DNA of 57,908 bases, taken from Gammaproteobacteria bacterium. Its GTDB lineage: Bacteria; Pseudomonadota; Gammaproteobacteria; Burkholderiales; Sulfuricellaceae. Below, piece after piece: positions 7,845 through 23,395 of the stretch. The notes under the pieces are model-generated. The model had not been told where the DNA came from and did no database searches. It saw nothing but the letters and a program-made list of their open reading frames with translations. The DNA is taken from positions 1-57,908 of the forward strand of contig JAHJJI010000077.1 in NCBI GenBank assembly GCA_018823025.1, read 5' to 3'. The translations under genes and the position numbers were made by a program. Every line of letters begins with the position of its first letter. Position 1 is the stretch's first letter.

Positions 7845-8897
7845 TCAATGCCGATGCCGGTGATGAATGTCGGGGAAATGCGGGTGGACGTGTGTGAGTG
7901 GTTCGTGCTGGTGCGGATGGCTATGCGGCTCCTTGCCATCCCACGAAAAGTCATGGGTGTGCTGGTGGTGTGCATCGTGGCTATGTCCATGCGCATGTGA
8001 CATCAGCACATGACTATGCGCATGCGCGTGAATCTCCGTCAGATGCAGCCAGATGCCTGCGCCCATCAGTGTTGCCGCCACCCAAAACACCAGGCCCGGC
8101 GTTTCGCCCAGCATCAGCAGCGCAATGGCTGCCCCGGCAAAGGGAGCGACAGAAAAATAGGCGCCGGTCCGAGCGGTGCCAAGGTGGCGCAGCGCCAGCA
8201 CGAACAACACTAGGCTAAGACCGTATCCGCCAAAGCCGACCACGCCGGCAATCAATGCCGTGCTTGCTTCAGGCAACGGCAAACCCAACGCCAGCGCGAT
8301 CGACAAGTTGACCGAACCGGCCACCAAGCCTTTGATCCCCGCGATTTGCACCGCATCGCCGGCCGATATCCTGCGGGTGAGATTGTTGTCGATGGCCCAG
8401 CACAGGCACGCCGCGACGATGGCGAGCGCTCCCCACGGCACCCCGAGCGCAGGACGTTGATCCCAGGACAAGAGGATGCCGGCCGCCACGATCAAGACCA
8501 TGCCGAAGAAAATACGCCGGTCGAAGTTTTCCTTAAAAACGAACCAAGCCAATAGCGCCGTCAATACCCCTTCCATATTCAGCAGCAGCGAAGCGGACGA
8601 TGCGGGGGTCAATGTCAAGCCGATCATCAGAAGCACCGGTCCTGCAATGCCCCCGGCCAGAATGACCCCGCCCAACCATGGCAGATCAGGCAGAGTCAGG
8701 CGGGCGCTTGTCGCTCGCTTGTCGCCGGCTGCCAGCGCGCGTAGCGTGAACCAAATCAGCAAGCCGATACCGCTGCCCAGGTAGAGCAATCCGGCGAGCG
8801 TGACAGGGGCAATTTGTCCAACCAGTGTTTTGGAAAACGGCGTGCTGGAGCCAAACAGCGCGGCGGCCAGTAGCGCATAGATGACCCCTTTATGCAT
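7845..8897 (-). CDS. EamA/DMT-family permease with long His-rich C-terminal tail
   Basis: An inner-membrane transporter with about ten predicted helices in two EamA repeats (first LLAAALFGSSTPFSKTL, second WGALAIVAACLCWAIDNNL). The last 65 residues are hydrophilic and packed with His (HAHAHSHVLMSHAHGHSH, HPHQHEPLTHVHPHF), which is not normal for EamA proteins and resembles the metal-buffering segments of zinc and nickel transporters. GGAG lies eight bases before the ATG. It follows the P1B-4 ATPase by 51 bases in the czc-type operon. A metal-export or metal-sensing role is inferred from tail and context. Confidence 0.85.
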   Translation of the reverse strand: MHKGVIYALLAAALFGSSTPFSKTLVGQIAPVTLAGLLYLGSGIGLLIWFTLRALAAGDKRATSARLTLPDLPWLGGVILAGGIAGPVLLMIGLTLTPASSASLLLNMEGVLTALLAWFVFKENFDRRIFFGMVLIVAAGILLSWDQRPALGVPWGALAIVAACLCWAIDNNLTRRISAGDAVQIAGIKGLVAGSVNLSIALALGLPLPEASTALIAGVVGFGGYGLSLVLFVLALRHLGTARTGAYFSVAPFAGAAIALLMLGETPGLVFWVAATLMGAGIWLHLTEIHAHAHSHVLMSHAHGHSHDAHHQHTHDFSWDGKEPHSHPHQHEPLTHVHPHFPDIHHRHRH

Positions 8898-8948
8898 TGT
8901 GGTTCTCCGGTTCTGAGAGGGTTAAGGCATTTTCCATATGTGCAGCGG

Positions 8949-14515
<5,567 letters not shown>

Positions 14516-14857
14516 CTAGAGGGCAGCGTCGCCGCGTTCGCCGGAGCGGATACGCAGCACGTCTTCCAGTTCCGAAACCGCAATCAATCCGTCGCCGGGA
14601 TTGCCCGTGTAGGCGGCGGCGCGAATCGCCGCCACCACCTTCTGCGCCAGTTCGTCCGCGCAGAACGTCATCAAGACCAGCCGGTCGTGGGCATCCGGGT
14701 TCCACTCGCAGGGGGTGAAGGCATGCTGAGGGCCTTGTCCGCGGGGGTGGCCTCGTGCCGGAAAGAGCGTGAATCCGGGCAAATGGTCCAAGCCATGCAG
14801 GGCTTGTTCGATATTTTCCAGACGATGCGGCTGCACAATGGCGATAATCTGTTTCAT
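14516..14857 (-). CDS. PII-like protein of the metal-efflux-associated group (PII-NG)
   Basis: A 113-residue PII-fold protein: it begins KQIIAIVQPHRLENIEQAL, keeps the B-loop-like TGNPGDG near residue 90 and ends with a SELEDVLRIRSGE strand as in GlnB. The T-loop is altered and lacks the modified Tyr context of GlnB/GlnK. PII-like genes next to czcA/cusA form a described group (PII-NG) of unknown ligand. Here it lies between czcB and czcA, nine and fifteen bases from each, so it is certainly co-transcribed. A role in tuning the pump is inference. Confidence 0.8.
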   Translation of the reverse strand: MKQIIAIVQPHRLENIEQALHGLDHLPGFTLFPARGHPRGQGPQHAFTPCEWNPDAHDRLVLMTFCADELAQKVVAAIRAAAYTGNPGDGLIAVSELEDVLRIRSGERGDAAL

Positions 14858-14866
14858 GGTGGTCTC

Positions 14867-16375
14867 CTAGTGGTCGTGGCTGGCGCCGGATTTGCCCAAA
14901 TCGGCCTTGATCAGAAAGCTGCTCTTCGCGGCGTACTGCTCGCCCGCGTTGAGTCCCTTGATGACTTCGGTGAATTTGCCGTCACTGCGCCCCAGTTCCA
15001 GCGGGCGCGCTTCGAAGTTCGCGCCGTAGCGGCCGAACACGACGGTCCAGTCACGCACGGTCTGAATCGCCTCCGCGGAGACCGCCACCGGCACCTCGAC
15101 CTCGCCGGCCACCAGCTCGATGTTGACCGGCAGACCGGGGCGCCAGACGCCTTTGGGGTTAGGCAGCACGATGCGCGCTTTCGCCGTCCGGGTCTGCTCG
15201 CCCACCAGCGCGCCGACATAGGACACGGCGGCGCTGCTCTGGGATTCGAACGCGGCCGCCTTGACGGTGGCTTGCTGGCCGACTTTCACGGTATTCAAAT
15301 CCTTGGCGTAAATCGTCATTTCGGCCCACACCGTGGACAGATCGGCGATGATGAAGATGTTGGCATCGTCCTTCACGGCTTCGCCTAAAGAGATATGCTT
15401 CTCGACGACTATGCCGTCGATGGGGGCGCGAATTTCGTAGCGCGTGAGGTTGCTGCCGGCCGTCACACCGCCGCCGATTGAGGCAAGTTTTTGTTGCGCG
15501 TTTTGGGCGGCGATTTCCGCTTCCTGCATGGCGTTGCGCGCTTGCAGGTAATCCTGCTCGGCCGAGATTTTGTCTTTCCAAAGCTTCTTCTCGCGCTCGA
15601 AGGTGGTGCGCGCCAGCGCCTGGCGCTTTTGCGCGGCCAGCAGTTCGCTGCGCTGGTCGGCCAGCGCCTGGCTGGAAATCACCGCAAGCACCTGCCCCTT
15701 GCGCACCCGGTCGCCGGCGTTGGCGGCCGACGATTCGACGACGCCGGTCAAGCGCGGCACGACATGCACCATGCGATCTTCGTTGAGTCGGATTTCACCG
15801 ATCAACTGCAAGGCGCTCTTGATGCGCGCCGGTCCGGCGGTCAGCAACTCGATGTTGTTTTGCTGAACCTGCTGGTCGGTCATGGTCACCCGCGCCTCGG
15901 TCTGCTCGTAGGCGAAACGATAAGCCTTGTTGCCGTACTGTGCGGCGATCGTCACCTTGAAGGAATGCGGCTCTTCGACCACCGCGTCCCCCTTGAGGTA
16001 GTCCTTTTCCTTCACGAACGTGAACGCCTGCGGCGGGCGCCCCAGGCGGTCGAGCGTGAGGGTGACCTGGCTGGCTGCGGGGTCGAGCGGCTTGCCGTCC
16101 TGGTAGGTGTAAACACGAAACTCCGGTTCCACGCCTTGTTCGAAGATGGTTATTTCAGCCCCGTAGCCATCTTGCGTGAACAGCTTTCCGCCGTGCGGGC
16201 CGCTCGAAGGTGCGCCCGGCGCCGCCGGGTCAACCGTTTCTGCATGACCTGGCGCGGCGCCATCGCCCTCCGGCTGCGGCTTGTTCGTGCCGAGTATCAG
16301 CCAGGCGAGCACAAGGCCGGCCGCCAGGACGCCGGCAATGGAAAGAGTTTGCTTCTTGTTCAGATTGAGTTTCAT
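14867..16375 (-). CDS. czcB: CzcB-type periplasmic adaptor of RND efflux system
   Basis: The membrane-fusion subunit, 502 residues. An N-terminal anchor (LSIAGVLAAGLVLAWLILG) is followed by a Pro/Ala linker with GPHGGKLF and a beta-rich CzcB-specific domain (residues about 60-150). The HlyD core has the lipoyl-like VVPRLTGVVES, a coiled-coil hairpin and RYEIRAPIDGIVVEKHIS. It ends in HDH. AGGA lies eight bases before the ATG. It directly follows czcC. Confidence 0.9.
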   Translation of the reverse strand: MKLNLNKKQTLSIAGVLAAGLVLAWLILGTNKPQPEGDGAAPGHAETVDPAAPGAPSSGPHGGKLFTQDGYGAEITIFEQGVEPEFRVYTYQDGKPLDPAASQVTLTLDRLGRPPQAFTFVKEKDYLKGDAVVEEPHSFKVTIAAQYGNKAYRFAYEQTEARVTMTDQQVQQNNIELLTAGPARIKSALQLIGEIRLNEDRMVHVVPRLTGVVESSAANAGDRVRKGQVLAVISSQALADQRSELLAAQKRQALARTTFEREKKLWKDKISAEQDYLQARNAMQEAEIAAQNAQQKLASIGGGVTAGSNLTRYEIRAPIDGIVVEKHISLGEAVKDDANIFIIADLSTVWAEMTIYAKDLNTVKVGQQATVKAAAFESQSSAAVSYVGALVGEQTRTAKARIVLPNPKGVWRPGLPVNIELVAGEVEVPVAVSAEAIQTVRDWTVVFGRYGANFEARPLELGRSDGKFTEVIKGLNAGEQYAAKSSFLIKADLGKSGASHDH

Positions 16376-16384
16376 GTTGGGTTC

Positions 16385-17716
16385 CTACGGTTTGGTGGCG
16401 GCTGGCGCCAGGGTCGAATTGGGCGATGCTTCACCGAGAATGCGTTCGATCTCGGCAGCGGATCGATGCGCTTCTGACAACGCACGTAAATACTGGGATT
16501 TGGCCTGAAATGAAGTGCGCTGGGCGTCGAGCACTTCGAGGAAGCTGAATTTGCCAAGTTCGAAGCCCTTGGTCGCGGCATCGTAGGCACTTTGCGCACC
16601 CGGCAGAATGTCCCGCTGTAGCGACTCCACCTCCTGGCGTGCTGTATTCAGGCGTTCGTGCGCTTGCGCAAGCTCATTGGACAGGCGGATCTCGGCGGCG
16701 GACAGTTCGTCCCGCGCCTTGTCGGTGCGGCGCAGCGCTTCAAGCAGGTTGCCTTGATTGCGGTCGAACACCGGGATCGGAATCGAAACGCCGAGAATCG
16801 CCTGATTGAGGCCCAGCTCTTCGTTGCGTCTGGCGCCCAGGCTGACGGTCAGGTCCGGAACACGCCGGCTGCGTTCGACATCCGCCAGCGCCAGCCGGCG
16901 GTCGACCTCGATCCTGGCTCGCAGCAAGTTGGGTGAGGTGGCGAGACGGCTGTTCAAGTCGGCCAGAGCGGGTAGCTGCGGCAGGGCTTCCAGGTTACCT
17001 TCGGAGCGCTCGAAACGGGGCGCCGGATTGCCCCAGGTGCCTGCAAGGCGCTTGCGTGCGGTCGTCAGTTCACTGCCAGCCAGCGTCAATTCAACCCGCA
17101 CACCGGCTTCGGCCACGCGCGCCTTGGTCTCTTCGACCGGGGACACCTTGCCGGCCGTCACCCGCCGCGAGGCGGCAGTCGTTGCGCGTTGCGCAAGTTC
17201 AACCGATGCCTGGGCAAGCCGCAAACGTTCCTGCGCAACGAGCACATCAAAGAACGCCGCCACCACCGCCGCGCGTATTTCAGCCCGCTTGGCATCCAGT
17301 TCCGCCGAAGCGGCATCACGGCCCCGCTCTGCGGCGTCGATCCTGGCCGCACGCTTGCCGCCAAGCTCGATCGGTTGGTTCAACTGCAGCGTGGTTGTCC
17401 GCGTCGCCCTGCGCGTATCCTCAATGGAGGTCGAAATTTCCGGGTTCGGGCGTACCTGTGCCTGAATGATCGTGGCTTCAACCGCCTCTAACTCACGGCC
17501 CGCCGCCGACAGATCAGGATTGGCGCCAAGCGCTAGTTCCAGTGCCGCCTTCAGGGTGAGCGGGGCTATTGGTTCGGCGGTGCGCGGTTCGGTGGCGCGC
17601 GGAGCACGGACATGGCTCGTCTCATAAGCGTCACCGCGTCCGGCATCGGTAGTTTGTGCAAAAGATGGGTTGAAAAACAGCGCCGCCAACCCAAGCGGCA
17701 ATAGACGTCTGCGCAT
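16385..17716 (-). CDS. czcC: CzcC-type outer-membrane efflux channel (TolC family)
   Basis: The outer-membrane partner of the czc pump, 443 residues, with a signal peptide (LPLGLAALFFNPSFAQ) and two TolC-type helical repeats (LKAALELALGANPDLSAAG at the first). Arg/Ala/Glu-rich helices with AERGRDAASAELDAKRAEI are typical of CzcC. Ten bases separate it from czcB. The 100-base gap upstream to the CzcI-like gene shows no clear terminator, so both probably share a transcript. Confidence 0.9.
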   Translation of the reverse strand: MRRRLLPLGLAALFFNPSFAQTTDAGRGDAYETSHVRAPRATEPRTAEPIAPLTLKAALELALGANPDLSAAGRELEAVEATIIQAQVRPNPEISTSIEDTRRATRTTTLQLNQPIELGGKRAARIDAAERGRDAASAELDAKRAEIRAAVVAAFFDVLVAQERLRLAQASVELAQRATTAASRRVTAGKVSPVEETKARVAEAGVRVELTLAGSELTTARKRLAGTWGNPAPRFERSEGNLEALPQLPALADLNSRLATSPNLLRARIEVDRRLALADVERSRRVPDLTVSLGARRNEELGLNQAILGVSIPIPVFDRNQGNLLEALRRTDKARDELSAAEIRLSNELAQAHERLNTARQEVESLQRDILPGAQSAYDAATKGFELGKFSFLEVLDAQRTSFQAKSQYLRALSEAHRSAAEIERILGEASPNSTLAPAATKP

Positions 17717-17813
17717 CGAATTCTCCAGAAATGAAAGGATGAATCCGGCGAAACGGAACCGCGCAGGCTAAAAAGTGCGTGCTAGCTTGAGAAGTGACAT
17801 CCGTCCCGCCGTA

Positions 17814-18164
17814 TCAGGCGAGAGCGTGCCACTTGGGACGTTCGGGTCTGTCCAGAGCGGGGGAAGAATAAGCCCGTTCATCGCACAGCAACGAAGGCTG
17901 TGAGGGAGGAACAGAGGCGAGGAAAGCGGTCTCGTTCAAGAGACCCAGGAAGCCAGACATATGGCAGTGATCGTGCCCGAGGTCGAATTTCCCGGGCTGC
18001 TTGTCCGAGTCGGATTTTGCAGAAAACGCTTTGTGCTCGTCGTCGTGATGACCGAAGTGCTGGCCGGCTTTCCCCTGCTCGTGCCCGCAATAGTCGGCCA
18101 CCGCAGCCCAGGAGATCTGGAGCGGAAGCACTATCAACAAGAGAATGAGAAACAGTCGTTTCAT
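17814..18164 (-). CDS. czcI: CzcI-like small periplasmic protein
   Basis: A 116-residue exported protein. The start LFLILLLIVLPLQISWAA is the signal peptide typical of CzcI, followed by a His/Asp/Lys-rich stretch (CGHEQGKAGQHFGHHDDEH) and a second motif GHDHCHMSG. CzcI is encoded first in czc operons and modulates their expression in Cupriavidus; its molecular action is not settled. The ATG at 18164 is preferred to a TTG nine bases upstream, but neither has a good ribosome-binding site, which fits a leaderless or very short-leader mRNA (see the promoter at 18173-18202). Confidence 0.65.
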   Translation of the reverse strand: MKRLFLILLLIVLPLQISWAAVADYCGHEQGKAGQHFGHHDDEHKAFSAKSDSDKQPGKFDLGHDHCHMSGFLGLLNETAFLASVPPSQPSLLCDERAYSSPALDRPERPKWHALA

Positions 18165-18172
18165 AGGTCGCA

Positions 18173-18202
18173 ACTATAACTTCAAGTTTGCAGAGCATGC
18201 AA
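18173..18202 (-). promoter_or_regulatory. Probable sigma70-type promoter of the czc operon
   Basis: On the minus strand, TTGCAT (18202-18197) and TATAGT (18178-18173) are separated by 18 bases. Only eight bases lie between the -10 box and the CzcI ATG, so the transcript would start at or next to the start codon. ATGAG-TTT-CTCAT at 18244-18256 upstream is a small palindrome that could be an operator. Confidence 0.4.
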
Positions 18203-18311
18203 CAGCTTTTGGAAAATTCAGAACCTGTAAGGATAGCTCCAGGATGAGTTTCTCATTCATGATTACCTTCTCCAGCGCCGAAGGCATTCATTTGACCCGC
18301 ATGCCAGACTT

Positions 18312-18638
18312 TCACGCCGTTCTCGGCCCGAACAGGATGACGGACGCACCCAAGAGGCATATCGAGGCACCGAGTAAGTCCCACCGGTCGGGGCGTACCC
18401 CTTCTGCCAGCCAAAGCCAGACCAGCGATGCCACAATATATACACCGCCATAGGCTGCATAAGCCCTACCGGCGGAAGCGGAATCGATTCGGGTAAGCAG
18501 CCAGGCAAAGATCATCAAGCTCACCACTCCGGGCAGCAGCCAGCCAGCCGATTTACCCAGGCGCAGCCACGCCCAGAAGGCAAAGCAGCCGGCGATTTCC
18601 GCCAACGCCGCCATGATATAGATGCCTACAGATGTCAT
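18312..18638 (-). CDS. ynfA: YnfA/UPF0060 family membrane protein
   Basis: A 108-residue four-helix small membrane protein. [20 protein letters not shown] and [17 protein letters not shown] are the YnfA signatures; the family resembles small multidrug-resistance (EmrE-like) transporters. The ATG at 18638 overlaps the stop of the PII-like gene by four bases, so a longer upstream frame is not used. It ends the long operon that starts at 32280. Its substrate here is unknown. Confidence 0.88.
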   Translation of the reverse strand: MTSVGIYIMAALAEIAGCFAFWAWLRLGKSAGWLLPGVVSLMIFAWLLTRIDSASAGRAYAAYGGVYIVASLVWLWLAEGVRPDRWDLLGASICLLGASVILFGPRTA

Positions 18639-18982
18639 GGCCGTCCTGCGACCGGAACTGCCTGGATGATATCGCTGACGTAAATCCACCCCGCCTCGGC
18701 TTGGCCGGTGCGGGCGGTACGCTCGATGATGCCCACCAGTTCGTCCACCTGGTGATCTTCGCAGATCAGTTCCAGTTTGGATTCGTTGATGACTGCTTCG
18801 GCCAATTCGATGGAATAGTGTTGTTCCTTGGCGTCCACCGCCTTGAGCAGGCTTTGCACCGGGATGACACCGAGGTTGCGGCAGCCGGTACCGGCATTCG
18901 CGTTGCACTGCCCCGACTCCTTCAGGGCGCGAATCACGTCGGCGATGCGGTGGTTGTGGATATAAGCCTTGATTTCTTTCAT
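18635..18982 (-). CDS. PII-like protein (second copy, next to RND pump)
   Basis: A 115-residue PII-fold protein starting [19 protein letters not shown]. It has an extra Cys-containing loop ([10 protein letters not shown]) and a degenerate B-loop ([13 protein letters not shown]) in place of TG-GDG, so nucleotide binding may be changed. AGGAG precedes the ATG. It lies 56 bases after the RND pump gene and overlaps ynfA. Together with 14516-14857 it gives one PII-like gene per complete RND operon. Confidence 0.75.
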   Translation of the reverse strand: MKEIKAYIHNHRIADVIRALKESGQCNANAGTGCRNLGVIPVQSLLKAVDAKEQHYSIELAEAVINESKLELICEDHQVDELVGIIERTARTGQAEAGWIYVSDIIQAVPVAGRP

Positions 18983-19038
18983 GCGGATTCTCCTGTTTGG
19001 TGATTGCGTGCGGCCCGGTCAGGCCGCACGCTTCTGGT

Positions 19039-22000
19039 TTACTTCGCTTGTTTGCGATCGCGGCGATTCTCCACCCACTCGTACATCAGCGGCAACAGCA
19101 GCAAGGTCAGCGCGGTGGAGGTGAACAGGCCGCCCACCACCACCGTTGCCAGCGGACGCTGGGTTTCCGCCCCGACACCGCTGGAAAGCAGCATGGGCAC
19201 CAAGCCGAAGATGGCGATGGACGCCGTCATCAGTACCGGTCGCAGGCGCAGTGCCGCACCTTGCCTCACCGCCTCCCTGATCGAGAGACCCTGTCTCCGC
19301 TGATCGTTGAGGAAGGACACCAGCACGATGCCGTTCAGCATCGCCACCCCGAACACGGCGATGAAGCCGATGGCGGAGGGCACCGACAGGTACTGGCCGG
19401 TGACGGCGAGCCCGATCCCCCCGCCGATGGTGGCGAAGGGCACGTTGGCGATGATCAGCGTCGCGTAGGTCAACGAGTTGAACGCGGTGTAGAGCAAGAT
19501 GAAGATCAGCCCGATGGTGAGCGGCACGATCACGGCGAGCTTGGCCATGGCGCGCTGCTGGTTCTCGAAGGCGCCACCCCACTCGATCCAGTAACCGGCT
19601 GGCAGCTTCACTTCACGCTTGATCTTGGCAGCGGCCTCTTTCACAAAGCCGTCCACGTCGCGCCCTTTCACGTCCATCTGGATCACACTGTAGCGTTGCA
19701 ACTGCTCGCGCCGCACGAAGGAATAGCCTTCGTCCAGCTCTATCGTCGCCACGCGGGACAACGGCACCAGCGCTCCCGTCCGGGTACGGATCGGGATGTT
19801 ATTGATGGCTTCCACGCTGTTACGGAAATCGGGCGCGAGCCACACCTGGATGTCAAAGCGCTTCACGCCATCAATCAATGTACTGACCGCCTTCCCACCG
19901 ATGCCGGCCTGTACCACCTCAAGGATGTCGTCGGCATTGAGACCCAAGCGTGCCGCCGCCTCGCGGTTCACCTTCACCACCATCTGCGGCTTGCCTTTGT
20001 TGGCTTCAAGAGCCAGATCGGCCACCCCCGGCACTTTTCCCAGGACAGACTTGATTTCCGCTGACAACCGATCCAGCGTAGTCAAATCTTCGCCGTAGAG
20101 CTTCAGTGCCAGGGTGGCGCGCACGCCGGAGATGAGTTCCTCCACGCGCATCTGGATCGGCTGGGTGGCTGCGAACACCGCCGTGGGCACCTCTTTCTCC
20201 AGCGTCTCCTGCATTTCATGCGTTAACTCCGGAAAGGAAATCTGCTTCGGCCATTGGTCATGGGGTTTGAGGTCCACCAGGATTTCCATGTAGTTCACAT
20301 CCGCCGTTTCGCCGATTTCCGGGCGCCCGATCATGGCGATAGCCGATTTCGTTTGCGGAAACTGCTTGAGCCGCGCTTCGATCTGCTGCGAAATGCGGAT
20401 CGACTCTTCCAGTGAAGTGGATGGAATGCTGGTCACCCGGAACATGATGCCGCCCTCCTGCAGGGTCGGCATGAACTCCTTACCAAGGAAAGGGAAGATG
20501 GCGATGGTTGCCACCAATAGGGCCAGCGCCCCGACTATCACCTTGCGCTTGTTTTCAAGCGCCCAGTCCAGCAGCGGCAGATAAAGGTTTTTCGCCCACC
20601 TCACCACGAAGGTGTCTTTTTCTTCCTTCGGGCGGAGGATCAAGGCAGCCAGCACGGGCACCAGGGTCAGGGTGAGAATCAGGGAACCGATCATGGCAAA
20701 GGTGATGGTCAGCGCCATCGGCTTGAACAGCTTGCCTTCGAGCCCGGTGAGCGCAAATAGGGGCAGGAACACCACGATGATAATCAAAATCGCGAACGCA
20801 GTCGGATTAATCACTTCCCGCGCCGCTTCCAGGATGACGTGCGTCTGGTTGACCGTCTGCCCCACCTTGTGGCTGAGCAGACGAAAACTGTTTTCCACCA
20901 GCACTACCGCACCGTCTACCATCATGCCGATGCCCACCGCTAGTCCTGCGAGCGACATGAGGTTGGCTGACAGCCCCCACCGCTGCATCAGAATGAAGCT
21001 GATCAGCATGGCGAGCGGCAGGGCGAGAATCACCACCACCGCAGAGCGGATTTCGCCCAGAAAGAGGAACAGGATAATGGCTACCAGCACCGAGCCCTCG
21101 ACCAAGGCGTTTTCAGCCGTCTTGACCGCCTTTTCCACCAGCTCCGTGCGGTCGTACACCGGATTGATGGTAACGCCCGCCGGCAACGCCTGCTGCACGG
21201 TCTTTAGCTTTGCCTTCACCGCGTCCACCACATTCTTGGCGTTCTCGCCGATGCGCTGCAACGCGATGCCGAGCACCACCTCCTGGCCGTCCTTGGTGAT
21301 GGCGCCGGTGCGCAGAGCCGGCGCTTCTTTTACTTCCGCCACGTCGCGCACGTAAATCGGCGTACCTTCCCTTTCGGTGATCACGATACTGCCGATATCC
21401 TGCGTATTGGCAACCAGCCCCAAGCCGCGCACCAGATATTGCTCCTGACCGAGGTTGACGGACTGCCCGCCGACCTGGCGGTTGTTGGCATGCAGCGCCT
21501 CCATCACTGCCTTGAAGGTCAGGCCGTACTTGATCAGATTCTGGGGGTTAATCAGCACTTGGTATTGCTTTTCATGGCCGCCCCAGGACATGACGTCATC
21601 CACCCCAGGCGCGGTGCGCAGGACCAGGCGCATGGTCCAGTCCTGCAAGGTGCGCAGATCCATTTGGGTCAGCTTCTTATCCGCAGACTCCACGGTATAC
21701 CAGAACACTTGGCCCAACCCGGAACTATTCGGGCCGAGCACGGGTTCGCCGTAGCCCTCCGGAATGCGCGTCTTGGCCTCCAGCAGCTTTTCGCTCACCA
21801 GGCGGCGCGCGAAATAGATGTCGACGTCATCCTTGAAATACACGCTCACCGAGGACAGCCCGAACATGGAAACGGAGCGGATTTGTTCTATGCCAGGCAG
21901 CCCCGCCACGGCCGTCTCTACCGGAAAGGTCAGCAGCTTTTCCACATCCTCAGCGGCGACGCCGGGCGAGACGGTATAAATGTTTACCTGTACCGGCGTA

Positions 22001-22125
22001 ACATCGGGGAATGCATCTACGGGCACTTCCCGCCAGGCCTTGACCCCCAGCAGCACCACCAGCAAAAACGCCACCAGCACCAGCACCTTGTAGCGCAATG
22101 AGAGATCAACGATATAATTCAACAT
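19039..22125 (-). CDS. CusA/CzcA-family RND heavy-metal efflux pump (third system)
   Basis: A full-length RND pump of 1028 residues: TM1 [18 protein letters not shown], then [28 protein letters not shown] and twelve helices. The TM4 motif [17 protein letters not shown] keeps Asp and Glu but differs from the DFGIIIDG of the czcA copy, so its metal may differ. Nine bases separate it from the adaptor upstream. The operon C-B-A-PII-ynfA is headed far upstream by an ArsR repressor. Confidence 0.93.
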   Translation of the reverse strand: MLNYIVDLSLRYKVLVLVAFLLVVLLGVKAWREVPVDAFPDVTPVQVNIYTVSPGVAAEDVEKLLTFPVETAVAGLPGIEQIRSVSMFGLSSVSVYFKDDVDIYFARRLVSEKLLEAKTRIPEGYGEPVLGPNSSGLGQVFWYTVESADKKLTQMDLRTLQDWTMRLVLRTAPGVDDVMSWGGHEKQYQVLINPQNLIKYGLTFKAVMEALHANNRQVGGQSVNLGQEQYLVRGLGLVANTQDIGSIVITEREGTPIYVRDVAEVKEAPALRTGAITKDGQEVVLGIALQRIGENAKNVVDAVKAKLKTVQQALPAGVTINPVYDRTELVEKAVKTAENALVEGSVLVAIILFLFLGEIRSAVVVILALPLAMLISFILMQRWGLSANLMSLAGLAVGIGMMVDGAVVLVENSFRLLSHKVGQTVNQTHVILEAAREVINPTAFAILIIIVVFLPLFALTGLEGKLFKPMALTITFAMIGSLILTLTLVPVLAALILRPKEEKDTFVVRWAKNLYLPLLDWALENKRKVIVGALALLVATIAIFPFLGKEFMPTLQEGGIMFRVTSIPSTSLEESIRISQQIEARLKQFPQTKSAIAMIGRPEIGETADVNYMEILVDLKPHDQWPKQISFPELTHEMQETLEKEVPTAVFAATQPIQMRVEELISGVRATLALKLYGEDLTTLDRLSAEIKSVLGKVPGVADLALEANKGKPQMVVKVNREAAARLGLNADDILEVVQAGIGGKAVSTLIDGVKRFDIQVWLAPDFRNSVEAINNIPIRTRTGALVPLSRVATIELDEGYSFVRREQLQRYSVIQMDVKGRDVDGFVKEAAAKIKREVKLPAGYWIEWGGAFENQQRAMAKLAVIVPLTIGLIFILLYTAFNSLTYATLIIANVPFATIGGGIGLAVTGQYLSVPSAIGFIAVFGVAMLNGIVLVSFLNDQRRQGLSIREAVRQGAALRLRPVLMTASIAIFGLVPMLLSSGVGAETQRPLATVVVGGLFTSTALTLLLLPLMYEWVENRRDRKQAK

Positions 22126-22134
22126 GGCCGCCCC

Positions 22135-23364
22135 CTAGTCCGCATCGCCAATTTGCGATTTGAGCAGGCGCGCCTTGAGGGCATAAGCACCGCTCACCAC
22201 CACGTTTTCCCCGGCGATTACACCGGATTTGATGATCACCAGCCCATTCCTCCGCTCACCAATTTCCACTGGGCGTGCTTCATAGCCGCCTTTCTCGGCC
22301 ACAAACAGCGTGGCTTGCCCCTGCACCAGCAGAACGGCATTCTCCGGCACCAGTAGGACCTTCTCGTTAAATGCGGTATATATCGTGGCAGTGGCAAACA
22401 TTTCCGGTTTGAGCCTGCCATCCCGGTTGGGCACCTCAATTCTCGCCTTCACCGTACGGGTTGCCTTGTCCATGACGCTGCTCACATAGACAAGCCGGCC
22501 GTTGAACACCTCGCCCGGGTAAGCGGCAACCGCGACACTTGCGAGTGCGCTGTTTTGAACCTTGGCCAGATCGCTTTCAGCCAGGTCGGCTTCGACCCAT
22601 AGCATGGACAGATCGGCGACGGTAAAGACGATTTCTTCAGGCTCCCGCAGCGAGCCCAGAACGGCATGCTTCTCGATGACGCTCCCGGCGAATGGCGCGA
22701 CCAAAGGGAATACCGAGCCAGTCAATTTGTCCGGCTCCACGCCCACCATCCGCAGCTTGTCGCTGGCTGCACGGAACGACGCCTTGGCCTTTTCATGCTC
22801 GGCACGCGCCCGCAGATAGTCCTTCTCCGGGATAATGTTGTCAGCGTGCAGCCGCTGTGCCCGTTCAAAACCGGCACGCGCTACGGCCTCTTCACTTGCT
22901 GCCTGTAGATACACGGAGCGCGCTTCTCCCAGTTCGACGCTATCCAGCACAGCCAGAACCTGGCCTTTGCGCACCGCATCGCCGACCTCGACCCCGACCT
23001 TGACGATACGCCCCGGTATGCGCGGCGATATATAGGCCAATTTATTGCGGTTAGGCTGAATAGTGGCGGTAACGGAGACATATTCTGGCCTGTCCTCCAG
23101 TTTGAGGCTTTTCAGCGTGATGCCGGCTTTCTTGATCTCATCCGCGCTCAGGACCAGCCGTTTCTCGCCACCTTCTTCCTTCTGTTTAGCCGTCCCTGCG
23201 GCTTTGCTTGCAGGTTCGGCCTGTTTGGATTCCTTTACGGCGCTTCCCGGCACTTGCTGCTTGTCTCCACAACCGGCGAGAAGGAGCACGAACAAAGTGC
23301 CAGCCAGGTACCATGAAGCCATTGGCCAAGTGCCATTTTTATGTTGTTTTTGCGAATTTTTCAT
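22135..23364 (-). CDS. RND efflux adaptor lipoprotein
   Basis: The membrane-fusion subunit, 409 residues. The start is the ATG at 23364 with AAGGA nine bases upstream; longer frames overlap the TolC gene. The signal peptide ends in the lipobox LLAGC (LFVLLLAGCGDK), so it is a lipoprotein. It has a Lys/Glu/Ala-rich linker, then the HlyD core with VSVTATIQPNRNKLAYISPR and PLVAPFAGSVIEKHAVLG. It belongs to the third RND system. Confidence 0.9.
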   Translation of the reverse strand: MKNSQKQHKNGTWPMASWYLAGTLFVLLLAGCGDKQQVPGSAVKESKQAEPASKAAGTAKQKEEGGEKRLVLSADEIKKAGITLKSLKLEDRPEYVSVTATIQPNRNKLAYISPRIPGRIVKVGVEVGDAVRKGQVLAVLDSVELGEARSVYLQAASEEAVARAGFERAQRLHADNIIPEKDYLRARAEHEKAKASFRAASDKLRMVGVEPDKLTGSVFPLVAPFAGSVIEKHAVLGSLREPEEIVFTVADLSMLWVEADLAESDLAKVQNSALASVAVAAYPGEVFNGRLVYVSSVMDKATRTVKARIEVPNRDGRLKPEMFATATIYTAFNEKVLLVPENAVLLVQGQATLFVAEKGGYEARPVEIGERRNGLVIIKSGVIAGENVVVSGAYALKARLLKSQIGDAD

Positions 23365-23395
23365 TGCATGAATTCCTTGGTTTCGATTCTGTTGT

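Noticed and set aside
18312-18908. 198-residue version of YnfA
   Set aside because: The first 90 residues overlap the PII-like gene out of frame; YnfA starts at 18638 with the four-base overlap.
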